From: Numida meleagris | Taxonomy: Eukaryota > Chordata > Aves > Galliformes > Numididae | Assembly (NCBI RefSeq): GCF_002078875.1 | Contig: NC_034438.1 | Coordinates: 65,859,404 to 65,923,403, forward strand | Length of the DNA stretch: 64,000 bases | Direction: 5' to 3' | In this document: positions 12,901 to 24,914 of the stretch, piece after piece | How positions within the stretch are numbered: position 1 is the stretch's first letter | Layout: each line of letters begins with the position of its first letter | The notes under the pieces: model-generated | Told to the model about the DNA's origin: nothing | Databases searched by the model: none | The model's input: only the letters and a program-made list of their open reading frames with translations | Translations under genes and position numbers: made by a program

Positions 12901-13414
12901 CACAGTATGTACATGTGTCAAGTGCTCAAAGAAAAGCTGGCAGCCATACTATCATAGCCTGCAATGAAAAGGAAGCAGGAGCAAAGAAGGGCACTTAAGG
13001 AAAAACATTCACTTCTGCACTTAGAAGTACAATTTATTTTGGCAGTATTATTACTGTCATTTCAATGTCTCCCAGCGGGGCAGCAAGTGTGAAAATCTTT
13101 TGTTAAAACTGAACTGTTTGGAGGACATTCACTGTACCATTTCAGTTAGCATTAATGAAAATTACATACTCCGATCATTGAAGGCCCCACTGCAGACTTA
13201 AAATCATGAAGTGGACCTAATAATTTAGTTACTGTTTAGCATAAATATATATATAAAACTATATACTAGATCTTTCTAATAAGGTATTTTCTAAAATTCC
13301 AACAGTAACCTTATCCTTCCAAAAAAACCAAATAGCTTGAAGTCTCCCCTCCCACTGCAAAATCTATATACACAAATGAATTTGCTCTCCTATACAATTA
13401 AATAATGACATCAA
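10000..13414. other. Intergenic region between SHOC1 and GNG10 3' ends
   Basis: Convergent intergenic DNA. Most is AT-rich with no recognised gene. A block around 12,100-12,960 is richer in GC and holds a 158-codon minus-strand frame (12,438-12,914). It has no recognisable domain and a shadow frame on the plus strand, so I do not call it a gene. Confidence 0.5.
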
Positions 13415-14321
13415 AACCAGAAGGGAAAGGAATTTTATTTCCAAACTTTTCGAAGATTAATACAAACAATAGAAAGTAAACAAAATGAAAAACCTAGTAA
13501 AAAAAGTCGTCCTTGTAAAAGTGTTCTATAGAAAAGTGAAGGCAAGTGACCAAGCGTATTTTATTTGTGGAACTTGGTAATTTTGTGCACCTCAAACCCT
13601 GAAAGTCACGCATGCAACCGACCTTGGATGCTTATGTGTTTTTAGAGTGAGTTTGGTTACATTTTAAACATTTAAACATGAGATTCCACCAAGGCAGTAT
13701 GTTTACGAATACAAATTATGAGAAGCATTAAACAGTTTAGGACTTTTATAAGTAAAGTGCCTTGCGAAACAAGACTGTGCTACACACGGTGTCAAGCAGT
13801 TTCTAATAGGTGTCATTTGTGGACTTAGAAACACTTGAAAAAAAAAAAAAGTATTGCTGGTTTCAGGTCTTGCTATTTAAAGAAAAGTTCCTTCTGAGAA
13901 CATTTCTCATAAGACTATCAGCATTTGCTTTTATGTTTTAACAGTTCACTTTTCAGATGTTCTGTTTTGGAAAATACAAATAGTTTTTACCATCACTCCA
14001 GTCTAACAACCTACCAAGTTAGAAATAGGTAATCTGGTAAAAATAATCATGTTTTTGTTTTCTAAAATGTAAAATTCTCAAGTAGTATTTGTACAGATAG
14101 CAAAGTGTAGTAAGAATGGTGACTTTTACAAAAAGAATGCTACTTACATTAAAAAAACTATAAAAACATTAGTAAAACGGAGTGAGGTATGAATGCACTA
14201 GAATGAACAGAAAAATATCCAAGTTTTAGCCACACGGAAGTAAGGGCACAGAGACACTTTTCTTGAGGAAAAGGCCATAGTTAGTCACGTCATGCTTCAA
14301 GGCATCTCCTGATGACCTTCC
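13415..14321 (-). other. GNG10: Probable GNG10 3'UTR exon with polyadenylation signal
   Basis: On the minus strand a good acceptor (TTTTTCCTTTAACAG) precedes 14,321. The matching donor, CAG|GTAACA, lies at 15,968/15,967, just 6 nt after the GNG10 stop codon, so the exon would be wholly untranslated. It runs to an AATAAA on the minus strand (TTTATT at 13,434-13,439), which would give a 3'UTR of about 0.9 kb. The first 31 codons of this exon happen to be open (14,321-14,226), which could mislead a gene finder. The exon assignment is inference from splice signals only. Confidence 0.55.
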
Positions 14322-15973
14322 CTGTTAAAGGAAAAACAGTTTATTAAATGCTTTCTTCCTAATTGACACATTTCTCACATAAGTTATAGCACAAAAAGCT
14401 CCTCTGAACAAAGAAAATCTGAACAGCCGCTTTTCTCTGTTGGATGTTGACATCCTTGAATATTGCGAAATTTCTATACTGGCTTTTTCAATTTTGCTCT
14501 CTTTTTTGCTCTCATATCCTAAGGTAACAAAACTAGTAACTAGAAAAATATTGCCAAAAAAAATGATATCTTGATCCCAGCTACACATGTCTAAAACTAT
14601 CATAAATCAACCATCAAATTCTAGCTTGGGAAAGTACTTCATATCCTGCCTTGATGATGCAATCAAAATTGAACTCTAGAAATAACACCCCCCCAAAAAA
14701 AGCTGCTTTAATAACAGAAAAACATGTAAACGTGTGCAACAGTCACTATCAACTTTATTTGATGCAAGGAGAATTAAGGGATAGCATCTAAATTAAGAAA
14801 GTCTTCTGCTTATGCTTTCTTCCATCCCAGTTTTCCCACAAGAACATTTCATGCTTAGTTGCGTTCTCTCTTCCTGTTCCATTCTGTTTTATCATTCCTA
14901 CATAGGAACAATCTGCTATAATGAGGCAAAAAGCGACTGTAAGCTCAGGAACCCCAGCAGTGAGAAGGGGAGGATTCTACAAATATTCTGCATTCTAGTT
15001 TAAATTCTGCTGTTACAGAAAACAATTCCATTTCACTTTGATAGTAATCTCAAGTAAATAAGATAATTCAGCGTTTCTTTCCCTCCCCATGGCTTTCAAA
15101 GTTCTTTAGTAGGACTGATTTTTATTTTACAGAAGAATAGCTCCTTCTGATTACCCTACTGCCACATTTGTTCATCTGCAGAAGAAATAAGGTTTCCCAA
15201 CAAAAGTCATGGTGTGATTCTGCCCAAGTCTACTAGCACACATGGTGTTTCTTCCTCCTGTGATCATTGACATCCCTGTGACAAACTGGAGAGACACGAG
15301 TGGCAAGTGCAGAATTGGAAAACAAAGGTTTGCATGTGCTGGATGGTCACCTGAAGCTGTTGCAGAGGTACAAGCAAAGCAGAGCACTAAGGCAGACAGA
15401 GTTCTGGTAGCACACTATCTTCTAGCCCTGAGCTAAATGCTGTTACAAAGAACATGCTTAGAGACTGTCCCAGCTCTGCTTTGCTTCCAAGCATTTTGAT
15501 ACTGCATCAACTATAACAAGAGAAAAACCCTAAGGAGACAGATACAGCCAAGTGAACTGCAGTAGGATGTTGAAGACAAAATGTATTTTTAACAAGACTC
15601 TTGCCTAAGCTCTGATCTTGTCCAAGACACATGCAAGTACCACAGTTTTATCTCACTTCCTCAAGCTAGGTACATGACTGTTTTTGTTTCTGGCTTCGTC
15701 AATTACACATGGGAAGTTTTTATTATTTTGGATGCTGATAAATGAGCCCAGAGCTGCTCAAATGCAAAAATAAACAGAAACCTGTAAAAAGGAGGCATAG
15801 TTCAGTTGCCATGCCTAAAAGAAGCAGAAAACAGTTTCTAGAGCCAGCAGGAAAGTGGCAAACAACTTGCTATGAATTCAAAATTCAAGCAGCTATCACA
15901 GTGCCCCTTTGTCACTGCTAGAGCTTTCAAATGAGAGCTGTGGTGGTGGTATCTGTGATTTTGTTACCTGACT

Positions 15974-18900
15974 TCAGAGCAGAGTGCAGGATCTGGGCTC
16001 GCGGAAGGGATTGCTGCCTGCAGGAACCCCAACCAGCAAGGCATCTTTGCAGGCATTTTGCATACAGTATTGCTGGAGCTCTGCAGCTGCCTGGGAGACC
16101 TGAGTAAAGAAAAAGGAAAAACAAATCTAGAGAGGAAACTAATTCATTCACAAGCATCTATTGGGCATTTCCTCTTAAAGAAACACTATCAAACAGTTGG
16201 GGAGAAGCCAAGTCAGTTCTTGAATTCTAAAACAGTAAGTAAATCAGCACAGTACACATCTGCAGAGCTCTGATGAGACACATGTCCTGCTACAATGGTG
16301 ATGAGCCAGAGCTGCATACAGGGTTGAGGTATGAGCGCCATGGAACTCATCCTCACTGAAAGAGACAAGGCTGTGACCATAACATTTCCTGTTCTGTTGT
16401 ACAGTTTTGTGTTTGAACTCTTATATTCTCAGATAATTTACGAAAAGGACTTTTACTTCCAAACTGTTCAGCAACACAAAGCTTAATAAGGAAAGAAAGC
16501 AAGAGGACAAGGATGGAAAGCCTTTGGTCCAAGTTGTTACCTTCCCCTGGCAGTGAAATCACATCCACCCTCTGGCCCCAGAGAGGACAGTCCAGACGTG
16601 CAGAACAAGCCCAGGAACCCAAAGGCAAGATGGTTATCGTGTGTCTGTATTTTTGAAGGGAAATGTTGAGGAATTCCCAGTTTCTGAGACTTATGCATTG
16701 ATAACAGCTGCAGGGAAGTGCCGACGCTCATGCTGTCTGCCATATTTAGGTGAAAGGAAATCCTGAGCATATTGTTGGAATACTAGTTCCCTTCTGACCC
16801 CACCTCCACCACAGAACTTCTGACATACTCCTTTTTCTTCTATACAGGGTTGCAGTGTTGACAGAGGAGGGATGAGCCAGAATGACCATCCACGCTTCCC
16901 AGCCTCTGGAGTGAAGGAGCTGCCCTGAAGGCCTGGTGGCCTTTTCATTTTGGGCCACTCAATCTGACAACACCTGGAAGTGCACCAGTAAATCTGGCCT
17001 GGTGGGAGCTCTTGTTTGCTGTTTTGCTGCTGCCCCGTTCCCTGCCTGCCAGCTCTCCTTCAGAATGCTCATCCTGGTAACTGCCTATTCTCCAGCAGAT
17101 GTTAGCACTGCAGGGAATTGTTGAGAGAAGCATTTTCCCACAGTCTGCCAGATCCTCTTGGGAGGAGCACAGGGAGGAACATCCACAGCAAGGATTCCCT
17201 GCTGCTCAGCAGGCTTTGCCACTTGCCCCTCTCTTGGGAACAACCTCTTTATGGATGCTGCAAAGGAAGATGCAGCCTCCACCCCGCCTAGCCCTGCTGG
17301 TCCCCTGGAATATTATTGTCCTTGCCTCAATCACAACGCTGACGCTTGAGCCCTCAGAACACTGAGTTCCAGGACAGATCTTCCCACTCGTTGCCCTGCA
17401 CAAGCCCCCAGAGCACTCCACTCCTCCAGCTCATATGGACAGCACAGGGATTTCTGCTGCACTTCGTCGCAGCACAAACATGCTCTGAGCAGCAGCCTCC
17501 TGCGTGCAAGACGCGTGGGGGTACTTCTTTCCTTCATGGTTTCCTCTTTCTGAAAATATTGTTCCTGTCAACTTTTTTAGCTGTCAGGGTAAACAAAATC
17601 ACCACTGGAACTTGTAGTGTGGGATGTATTTTTAAAACTCCTTTCATATTCAGCTTCCTCCTGAAAACACATTGTGTATTCAAAGTAGCCAAAACAATGT
17701 TTTCTCCTATCCCACCATCATCTAAAGCTGATCCATGCAGTTTTTGCCAGCCAGATGTATCCCTTGCTGTTTTTACACTGCGTATCAAGAAGCCTAGATG
17801 ACATGTTTTTATCATGCATCACTGGGTTTGTTGCTGTGAAAAGACACAAAGAGGTTCCTGGAAGAACAGACCTGGAAAGAGATTGCAGTGCACGATGCTG
17901 GGAGAAAGAGGAGACCAAAGCCTCATTAAGGCCCAGCCTCCATAGCCTCCCAAACTCATAATAACCACGCAACCTTGCTAAGTCCAGCTGAGCATCTGTT
18001 ACCTTCACAAAGCAATCCTAGGTAAACAACAAACTGTATCTGCTATAGGCACCCAAACAAGGGAGGGGGATAATATACCTCGAAATGAGCCATAACAGAG
18101 AGACGTAGGCTACTGCAGGTGGTCTAAAGCGACGGTGGTGTTGAGTCAGTCATTTCTCTGTGGGACAACAACCCCTTGTCACAGAGCATTTCTGTTCTGC
18201 ACCGCGACATTTCTCACAGATTCCCACACACCGCCATGAGGAGCTGCGGTCACTTTCAGTGCACCAAACAGCTGCCAGCTCACTGGTCACTAATGACGTT
18301 TAGTAGCGTTAATAAATCAGTCAAGGTGATGTTCAGCACTCCCTGTGGTGCTATGGACACTTTGAATTTTCAGCAGCCCAGGGCAGGAGCAGTGAGAAAA
18401 GGCATCCAAAATCATCTGTAAGTCCGTAAACTTAGCCCAGTGCTATGGAAGCCAGTGTCTGCAGCTGGCCAGAGAAAAACAGAGAATGCACGGAGGCGGT
18501 GAGGGCAGAGGGAAGTACAGGATGCAGATTAATTTGACCTTTCTCGCTTTGTACCTCTGATGGATTTTGTGTGTGAAAAGGAGCCGTTTCCCTGAAGAAC
18601 TTGTGGACCCTGCACCTGCTGGGAACCAAGGCGGGACTGCACGGCTGCATTTGGATTGCCAGTAGGAAAAAAGAAAACGAAAAAGAGAGAAGAAGAACAG
18701 ATGACAGGGTTGCCTCGCTGGCCTGTCTTTGTCTGCAAATATGCAGAAGGAGAAGGTTCATGCATGCGTAGAAAATCGCCTGCGTCCCCGAGCTGTCAGC
18801 TGGTACGGAAACACCCCGCGCCGGGCTGCGGGGCGCGGCTCCAGAGGAGCGTGTCCGTCGGAGCAGAACTAACGCGGGGCTGCTCCATTATTCATCACGG

Positions 18901-19182
18901 CCTCCCGCCGGGGAGCGGCGCTTACCCCGCGGGTCCGGGAGGGGCGGCGGCCCCGGCCATGGTCTCGGAGCCCCCGCAGCCCGGGCACCCTTCGAACCCG
19001 GGGCTGAGAGCTCGCCCCGCACCGCCACCCGCGCCCGGTCCCGCCGAGAAGCGAAGCGGGGCAGCTCCGGTTCCCCTGTGCCCCCGGGCAGCCCGGCTCA
19101 CCTTGATCCTCTCCACGGCGGCCTCCAGCTTCAGCTGCTCCACCAGGCGCTGCATGGTGCTCAGGCTGCCGGCCGACGACAT
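15974..19182 (-). CDS. GNG10: GNG10, G-protein gamma-10 subunit, complete
   Basis: The gamma subunit pairs with a G-protein beta subunit at the inner face of the plasma membrane and carries the lipid anchor. Coding exon 1 is 19,182-19,102 (27 codons, starting [20 protein letters not shown]). Exon 2 is 16,099-15,974 (41 codons plus TGA, starting [14 protein letters not shown]). Both borders are AG/GT in phase 0. The total is 68 residues, the normal length for gamma-10. It shows the N-terminal coiled-coil helix, the NPFREP beta-binding motif and a C-terminal CTLL CaaX box; Leu at the last position predicts geranylgeranylation. As I recall, human ends in CALL, so this is a conservative change. 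The start sits in a CpG island. An intron appears to follow the stop by 6 nt. It lies in tandem downstream of DNAJC25 on the same strand and converges on SHOC1. Confidence 0.95.
16100..19101 (-). other. GNG10 intron 1 (3.0 kb)
   Basis: Phase-0 intron. It contains a moderately GC-rich stretch at about 16,850-17,540 with several overlapping short frames on both strands, none resembling a known domain. No repeat was recognised with confidence. Confidence 0.6.
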
Positions 19183-19310
19183 GACGCGGACAGGCAGGAA
19201 CGGGACGGCGCGGATCGCCTCGGCACGGCACGGCACGGCTCTGCCCGCACCACGGGAGCCGCCCGGGGGAGGGGCCGCGGCCGCTCCGCCCCCAGAAGCG
19301 GTCCTCGGAT
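18770..19310 (-). promoter_or_regulatory. CpG island over GNG10 exon 1 / promoter
   Basis: GC and CpG content rise sharply from about 18,770 to 19,310, centred on the GNG10 start codon (CAT at 19,180-19,182). No TATA box is evident. Long open frames here on both strands are by-products of GC-rich sequence. Confidence 0.75.
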
Positions 19311-19427
19311 GATGATCTCCACCTTCCATGCGTGACTTCGGCTTTTTTTCTTCAAGATGCCGTTATGCCGGTCTCTTCTTCCTAGGAACCGATAGGAGGA
19401 CACACGGGAACGGCACGAAGCTGCACT

Positions 19428-19695
19428 GGGGAGGTTCAGACTGGACATAAGGAAGCATTTCTTCACCAGGAGGGCAGTCAAGCACGGGAGCAGGCTTCCA
19501 GGAGAGGTGGTTGCTGCCCCATAGCTGTCTGTGGCCAAAGGGAGAATGCTCTCAGTAACGTACTTTAACTTTTGGTCAGCCCCGAAGTGCTCCAGCAGTT
19601 GGACTTGATGGTCTTTGAAGGTCCCTTCCAAATGAACTATTCCGTTCCATTCCATTCTATTCCATCCCATTCCATTCTGTTCTGTTCCCTTGTTA
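19428..19695 (+). mobile_element. CR1 LINE 3' end with expanded pentamer tail
   Basis: It starts with a CR1-typical GGTTCAGACTGGACATAAGG, continues through CTTCACCAGGAGGG and a TTGGACTTGATGG-like stretch, and ends in about ten TTCCA/TTCTA-type pentamers (19,638-19,690). Plus orientation, 5' truncated, lying just upstream of the GNG10 CpG island. Confidence 0.8.
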
Positions 19696-20907
19696 GCCGC
19701 ACACTTTCACACGAAAGCCTCACCACTACGCAGTATGGTCAGTTCCTGTTCATGTAGGCAGTTCTCTCCAAAGTCCACTCACACTGGATTCACCAGGTAT
19801 GTTAACACAACTCTCAGTGCTATCATTGCATTTTTCTCAGCATGTATATGATAGTGCTCTGTGGACTCAATTTCAAGATAAAATAAGGCCTAACATATAT
19901 GACCAAGATGCATATATTTGGAACTGAAATAAGACTTTAGGCTATAAATGATTAGTGACCTCAGCTAACAAGTGTCACTGCAAGGTGAGAGCTCTGTGAC
20001 AGACTCTTGTTTCTTCTAGCCTCCATCACAGAGATGTAACTCTGGGCATAGTCCAGCAAATTATGCCCGCAACCCATGGGCATATGCCTCTGCCTAGGTA
20101 TTTTCAATGGGCTCATGTGTAGAGAAAACTATAAGTTCAGAATCAACACTGCACAATGGCTCTGTTCCACCTGTAGCAGAACACCTGCTGATTTTCCCTT
20201 CTGCACTTGATATTGGGCTATTGTTTTACAAAGACAAGGCGCTATTGCTGCTGAAAGACACAGTTCTGTCCTCCCTGGGAATGGCCAGCCATTGCACCTA
20301 TTAATTGCTACAGAGTCAGTTTGGAAAATTAATCTTGGTCAGAACTAACCTAAAAAGGAGGAAGACAGATGTGTGGTTTGGGTCTTGCCTGCTTATTTGT
20401 GCGACCCATCTTTTCACACAAACACTTTTCTAAGGTACAAAAGGAGGAAACTAGCGCGAGAGCAGCTGAGCTGTCAGCTCTTTGCCCGTGAAACTGTGTC
20501 AACATAGAGGTACTCTTGCTGGCTTCTTTTGTAGAGGTAACTGCCTTACCTTGTTGGGTAAGCAACACTGTTTCACTCATTTGTACTCATTTTTGCTTTG
20601 TCTTTGCCACAGAAACTGCAATTTTTTTCTTCTCCACTCTTGCAGGAGGCTGAATGCGTTTTGGTGGAAAAAGAAGTAACAAATCCAAGCTGTGAAGGTG
20701 TCCTGCAGACATCTTCGCGGTGTCCCTGGAACATCACTACAAGGCCTGTAAGATTACTTCCAGAAAATAAGCACAACTTATTCTGGATATTTTCTTTATC
20801 AAGCTTTAGATTTGATTTGACCATTAAATACAAAGTGAATTAAGCTTACAGCAGCACTATATGGCAGCAGAGATTAAGGACAAATCTACTAACTTCTGAA
20901 TTTTAGA
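19696..20907. other. Intergenic between GNG10 and DNAJC25
   Basis: About 1.2 kb of non-repetitive DNA with no gene recognised. Small frames at 20,107-20,304 and 20,482-20,843 have no recognisable features. Confidence 0.5.
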
Positions 20908-21050
20908 AATCATAGAATCGTAGAATTGCTCAGGTTGGAAAAGACCTTCAAGATCATCAAGTCCAACCGCAACCTAACCATACTACCCTAACTCTAACAA
21001 CCCACCACTAAATCATGTTCCTGAGCACCACATCCAAACAGTTTGGTCCA
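20908..21050 (-). mobile_element. CR1 LINE 3' fragment (unit A; repeated from 26,966)
   Basis: It begins with AATCATAGAATCGTAGAATTG, the reverse of the CR1 3' tail, then the antisense GGTTGGAAAAGACCTTCAAG motif. The second copy occupies 26,966-27,092 and lacks the tail repeats because unit B starts inside this element. It lies head-on against the next CR1 in opposite orientation. Confidence 0.85.
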
Positions 21051-21099
21051 AATGCACATGGAAGTTAGCCATTCAGCACAATGCTTTGAACATGCTTTT

Positions 21100-22475
21100 G
21101 AATATACGTTATTTCAAACAGAAAACTGAGATAACATTCCAAAAACTAGTGAAAGCTAAATTAGCAGAAGAGGCACCAAGAAGTGAAGCTCTTCCTCAAA
21201 GGATATGGGACAGTAAAGTGATTGGAAGCAGCCAGCACAGGTTTAGCAAAAGGCAGATCTTGCCTGACTAGGGCCTGAGCTCCTTCAATGACAAGGTGAC
21301 TCAACTTAGTAGACGATGGACAGGCTGTGGATGCTGTCTACCTAGATTTCGGTAAAGCATCTGACACCATCTCCTACAGCATCCTCGTGGAGAAACTGGC
21401 CACTCCTGGGTTGGACAGGTGTGCAGTTCACTGGGTGAAATTCTGGCTGGCTGGCGGGACTCAAAGAGCCACAGTGAATGGAGTTCAGTCCAGCTGGTGG
21501 CCAGCCACCAGCGGTTTTCCCCAGGGCTTAGTGTAGGACACAGTTCTGTTTAACATTTTTACCAATGATCTGGATAAGGGGATTGAGAGTACCCTCAGGA
21601 GGTATGCAGAGGACAGCAAATTGGACTGGAACACTGATCTGATTGAGGGCAGGAGGGATCTACATAGGATAGGCTGGATTGATGAGCTGAGACCAGCCAC
21701 AGGACGCCCAACAAGGCTCAGTGCTGGGCCCCGCATCTGGATCACAACAGCTCCGTGCAGTGGTACAGGCTTGGGGCAAAGTGGAAAGCTTAGAAAGCTG
21801 TCCAATAGAAAAGGATCTCGGGGTGTCGATGGATGCTCAGCTGAACATGAGCCAGCAGTGCACCCAGGCAGCCAAGAAGGCTGGTGGCATCTTGGCTTGT
21901 ATCAGGAATAGTGTTGCCAGCAAGACTAGGGAAGGGATTGCCTCCTTGTATATGGCACTGGTGAGAGCACACCTTGAATACTGCGTTCAGTTTGAGCCTC
22001 TCACTGTAAGAAGGATGTTGAGTTGCTTAAGTGTGTGCAGAGGCAAGCAACTAAGCTGGTAAAGGGACTAAAAAACAAAATGTATGAAGAGTAGGTTGCT
22101 TACAGTGGGGTTGTTTATAGTCTGGAGGAAGCTGAAGGAAGACCTCATCGCTTTCTACAGATACCTGAAAATGTGATGGCTGCAAGGTGGGTGTCACTCT
22201 CTTTTCTCAGGTGACAAGTCATACGATGTAAGGTAATGGCCTGAAGTTGCAGTAGGAGAGGTTTAGACTGGATATCAGGAAGAATTTTTTCAGAGAGGGC
22301 TGGCTAAGCACTGGTGAGGGCCACACAGGGAGGTGGTGGAGTCCCCACTCCTGGAGATATTCAAGAGACAGGTGAACACTAAGGAGCATGGTTTAGTTAT
22401 GGGACTCAGTATGTCAGGTTCATGGTTGGGCTTAGAGATCTTAAAGTTTTTTTCCAAATTAGATGATTGTATGAT
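21100..22475 (+). mobile_element. CR1 LINE with decayed reverse transcriptase (unit A)
   Basis: The plus-strand translation shows CR1 RT landmarks ([54 protein letters not shown]) with stops and frameshifts. The catalytic FADDTKL-type motif has become YAEDSKL, so one catalytic Asp is lost. It ends near 22,475 with a diverged CR1 3' end. It is transcriptionally opposite to DNAJC25 and lies just beyond its polyadenylation signal. Confidence 0.88.
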
Positions 22476-22878
22476 TGGTCAGTCACCTTTGCAGAATCAG
22501 AATTGTGTCTTGCTTCAAAAATCGGTCTATAAGCATTTCAAAACTTCTAGCTATTACAAGCTTTGGAAGCAGCAGCAAGTTTAAGACAGCCTCTCCCAGA
22601 ACCAATCTGCACAGATGCAGATCTTTACAGACGTGAGAAGAGACAGAAGTGGCTCAATCTGGCTACAAACCCTGTGTACTTTTTCCCCAGTAAAGTTTTT
22701 GAGTAGAAATATGGAAATCATAAACTGTGGAAACTCTGACCTGGCTTGAGTTACAGATGAAAGCAAAGAGAACTGTTGCATTCTGAGTATGCTGATGTCT
22801 GATCAGAAGAATCAGAATGGATAAAGAATACTTCAGATTTAAATTTAAAACAAATTCAGGATGTATATTATATAAACT

Positions 22879-22884
22879 TTTATT
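22879..22884 (-). promoter_or_regulatory. DNAJC25 polyadenylation signal (unit A)
   Basis: TTTATT on the plus strand is AATAAA on the minus strand, about 816 nt beyond the DNAJC25 stop codon of unit A. The identical signal of unit B is at 28,921-28,926. Confidence 0.55.
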
Positions 22885-23699
22885 TACATAAGGCATCAAG
22901 ACTGCCCTTTTAAACAAAAGGGTCATTTTCCCTTGACCAATACTTTGGTGAAAGAAGTTTCACATTTAGTAGACTAATATTCACTGGTACGCTTGTTCTG
23001 AACAAGCAGGTACAATCTAATGTACAAGATTAAAAACCAAACATAAGTGACTTACGTATGCTATTTCATGAACCACTCCGTAGAACAAAGAATTAAGGCT
23101 TGTTTGCACCATAACGGTGATCAATCATGCATTTATTCCCCACAAAGAATAAAATTCATTTCCAATTGGAGGAGGAATAGCAAAAAAAGTAGTCTGGTAT
23201 AATCCCCATATTGTCTACATCAAAAAACAATTTGGCATTTGAAAAATTAAGTTGAAAAGCAGGTGGAAAGAGAGAGGAGGGAAGTAGGAAATGGCCCTTG
23301 CTTCACTTTATAGTGATTTCAGTTTCCAGTGTTCACTTGCATGAACCCTTCGGTTTAGAAATGAAAACCAAGACTTTCAAGGACAGATCAAGAAACATTT
23401 TCAGAAAGATTGAAATTATGACTCCATTGATCATGAGTATGAAATATGTAGAGGAAATGCATTATTTGAAATAATGAATTCCACATTAAGATCCCCATGT
23501 ATGTAAGGTATACGCATTGAGCTAAGCCTGTTTAATAAGTCTGATTTATAAAAACCGTAAACCTGTACTATTTTTCGGCCTGATTTAATAATTCCTGAGT
23601 TTTAGATCACTGCCAAACCAGCAGATAAAACTCTGAATGATGTATTGAAAAGTTTTGCAGATCACTGCCGACATTAGCACACATTGTGTTCAGCAACTT

Positions 23700-23843
<144 letters not shown>

Positions 23844-24895
23844 TTAATAAAGCTGAAGAAAAATCTTAAGTGAATCTGAAGTGGGGTGTAAACATGAGTA
23901 CTTGAACCATCTATCACCTTGATTTCAAAGAAAGCAGAAAAGTGACACAGCAAAAGACCCTGACTTACAAGCAGCGTAAGAGCCTTCAGTCAAGGAGCCT
24001 ATAAGCTGTAGTTGAGATGCTTTGCATTTTTGTTGACAGCAGAGCTACTTCATTGCAAGACTGCGTTGCAATCACCAATTTTATTGTTTGTTTGTTTTGC
24101 CAAAGAACTAAATTCTCATGCAGTCGACAGAATAAAATTTGCCAGTAAAGAACTGGTCATACACTAAATTTTGAATCTCTATTCAGCACAAATACTGTAC
24201 AATGCAGCTTAGCTTCTTGCTTTGCTTGTTTTCATATTTCATCTTCAGCTACACTGCAGTGAACCTTCTTTTTCCAAATTCAGTTTAAGTTAAAATCTCT
24301 ACAGTAAGCACTGATCATATGAATGACAAGTAAATACAATATGGTAAGAAAGGGTGTCATTGCTGATATCCATAGATTTCAATAGCAGTCATGTATCTAA
24401 AAGAGGCAACAGCATCAATAGTTTTATTCTGGAAAGCAGTTTATATAGATACAGCCAGTGTATATTTCAACAACATATTATGTTTATGTCATCTGAATTC
24501 TAAATGTATGGAAATGAAAGATTTTGAAAAAGCTTTTTTTTTTTAATATTCTTGACGACTTTATAAATACACTGACTCAAGGTTCAGTGATCATACAGAT
24601 TTTAAAAATTACTAGGAAAGCAACAGAGGAAAAAGAAATGTTTTTATTGGGGTCTATGATGTGCCAATATATTGAATTCTCACTCGTTCCTCAAAGGACA
24701 CTGGAAAAAACTAAATATGCAGACAGGCAGCTGCTATAATAGAAGTAACATATAAGCTATTTTCAGCCTTGAAAAGACAAGACTGAGTTTTTAATAAGTC
24801 TGTAGTAGTGGTACAGAGAAGAACTCGTAGCATGAGAAAAATGGATATAATTTATTCTCGATATAAGCAACAATCAGCAGGTGCCTGGGTGACTT

Positions 24896-24914
24896 AAACA
24901 ACAACAACAACAAA
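24896..24914 (+). repeat. Short (CAA)n microsatellite (also at 30,938-30,956)
   Basis: About five CAA/AAC units in DNAJC25 intron 3, present identically in both units. Confidence 0.8.

Noticed and set aside
12438..12914. 158-codon minus-strand frame as a gene
   Set aside because: No recognisable domain, start context or splice partner; kept only as an observation.
14226..14321. 31-codon open exon as an alternative GNG10 C-terminus
   Set aside because: It has an acceptor in phase 0, but the normal stop in exon 2 and a donor just after it make a 3'UTR exon the simpler reading.
18656..19312. 218-codon plus-strand frame
   Set aside because: Antisense to GNG10 exon 1 in a CpG island; rich in Pro/Ala/Arg, a composition artefact.
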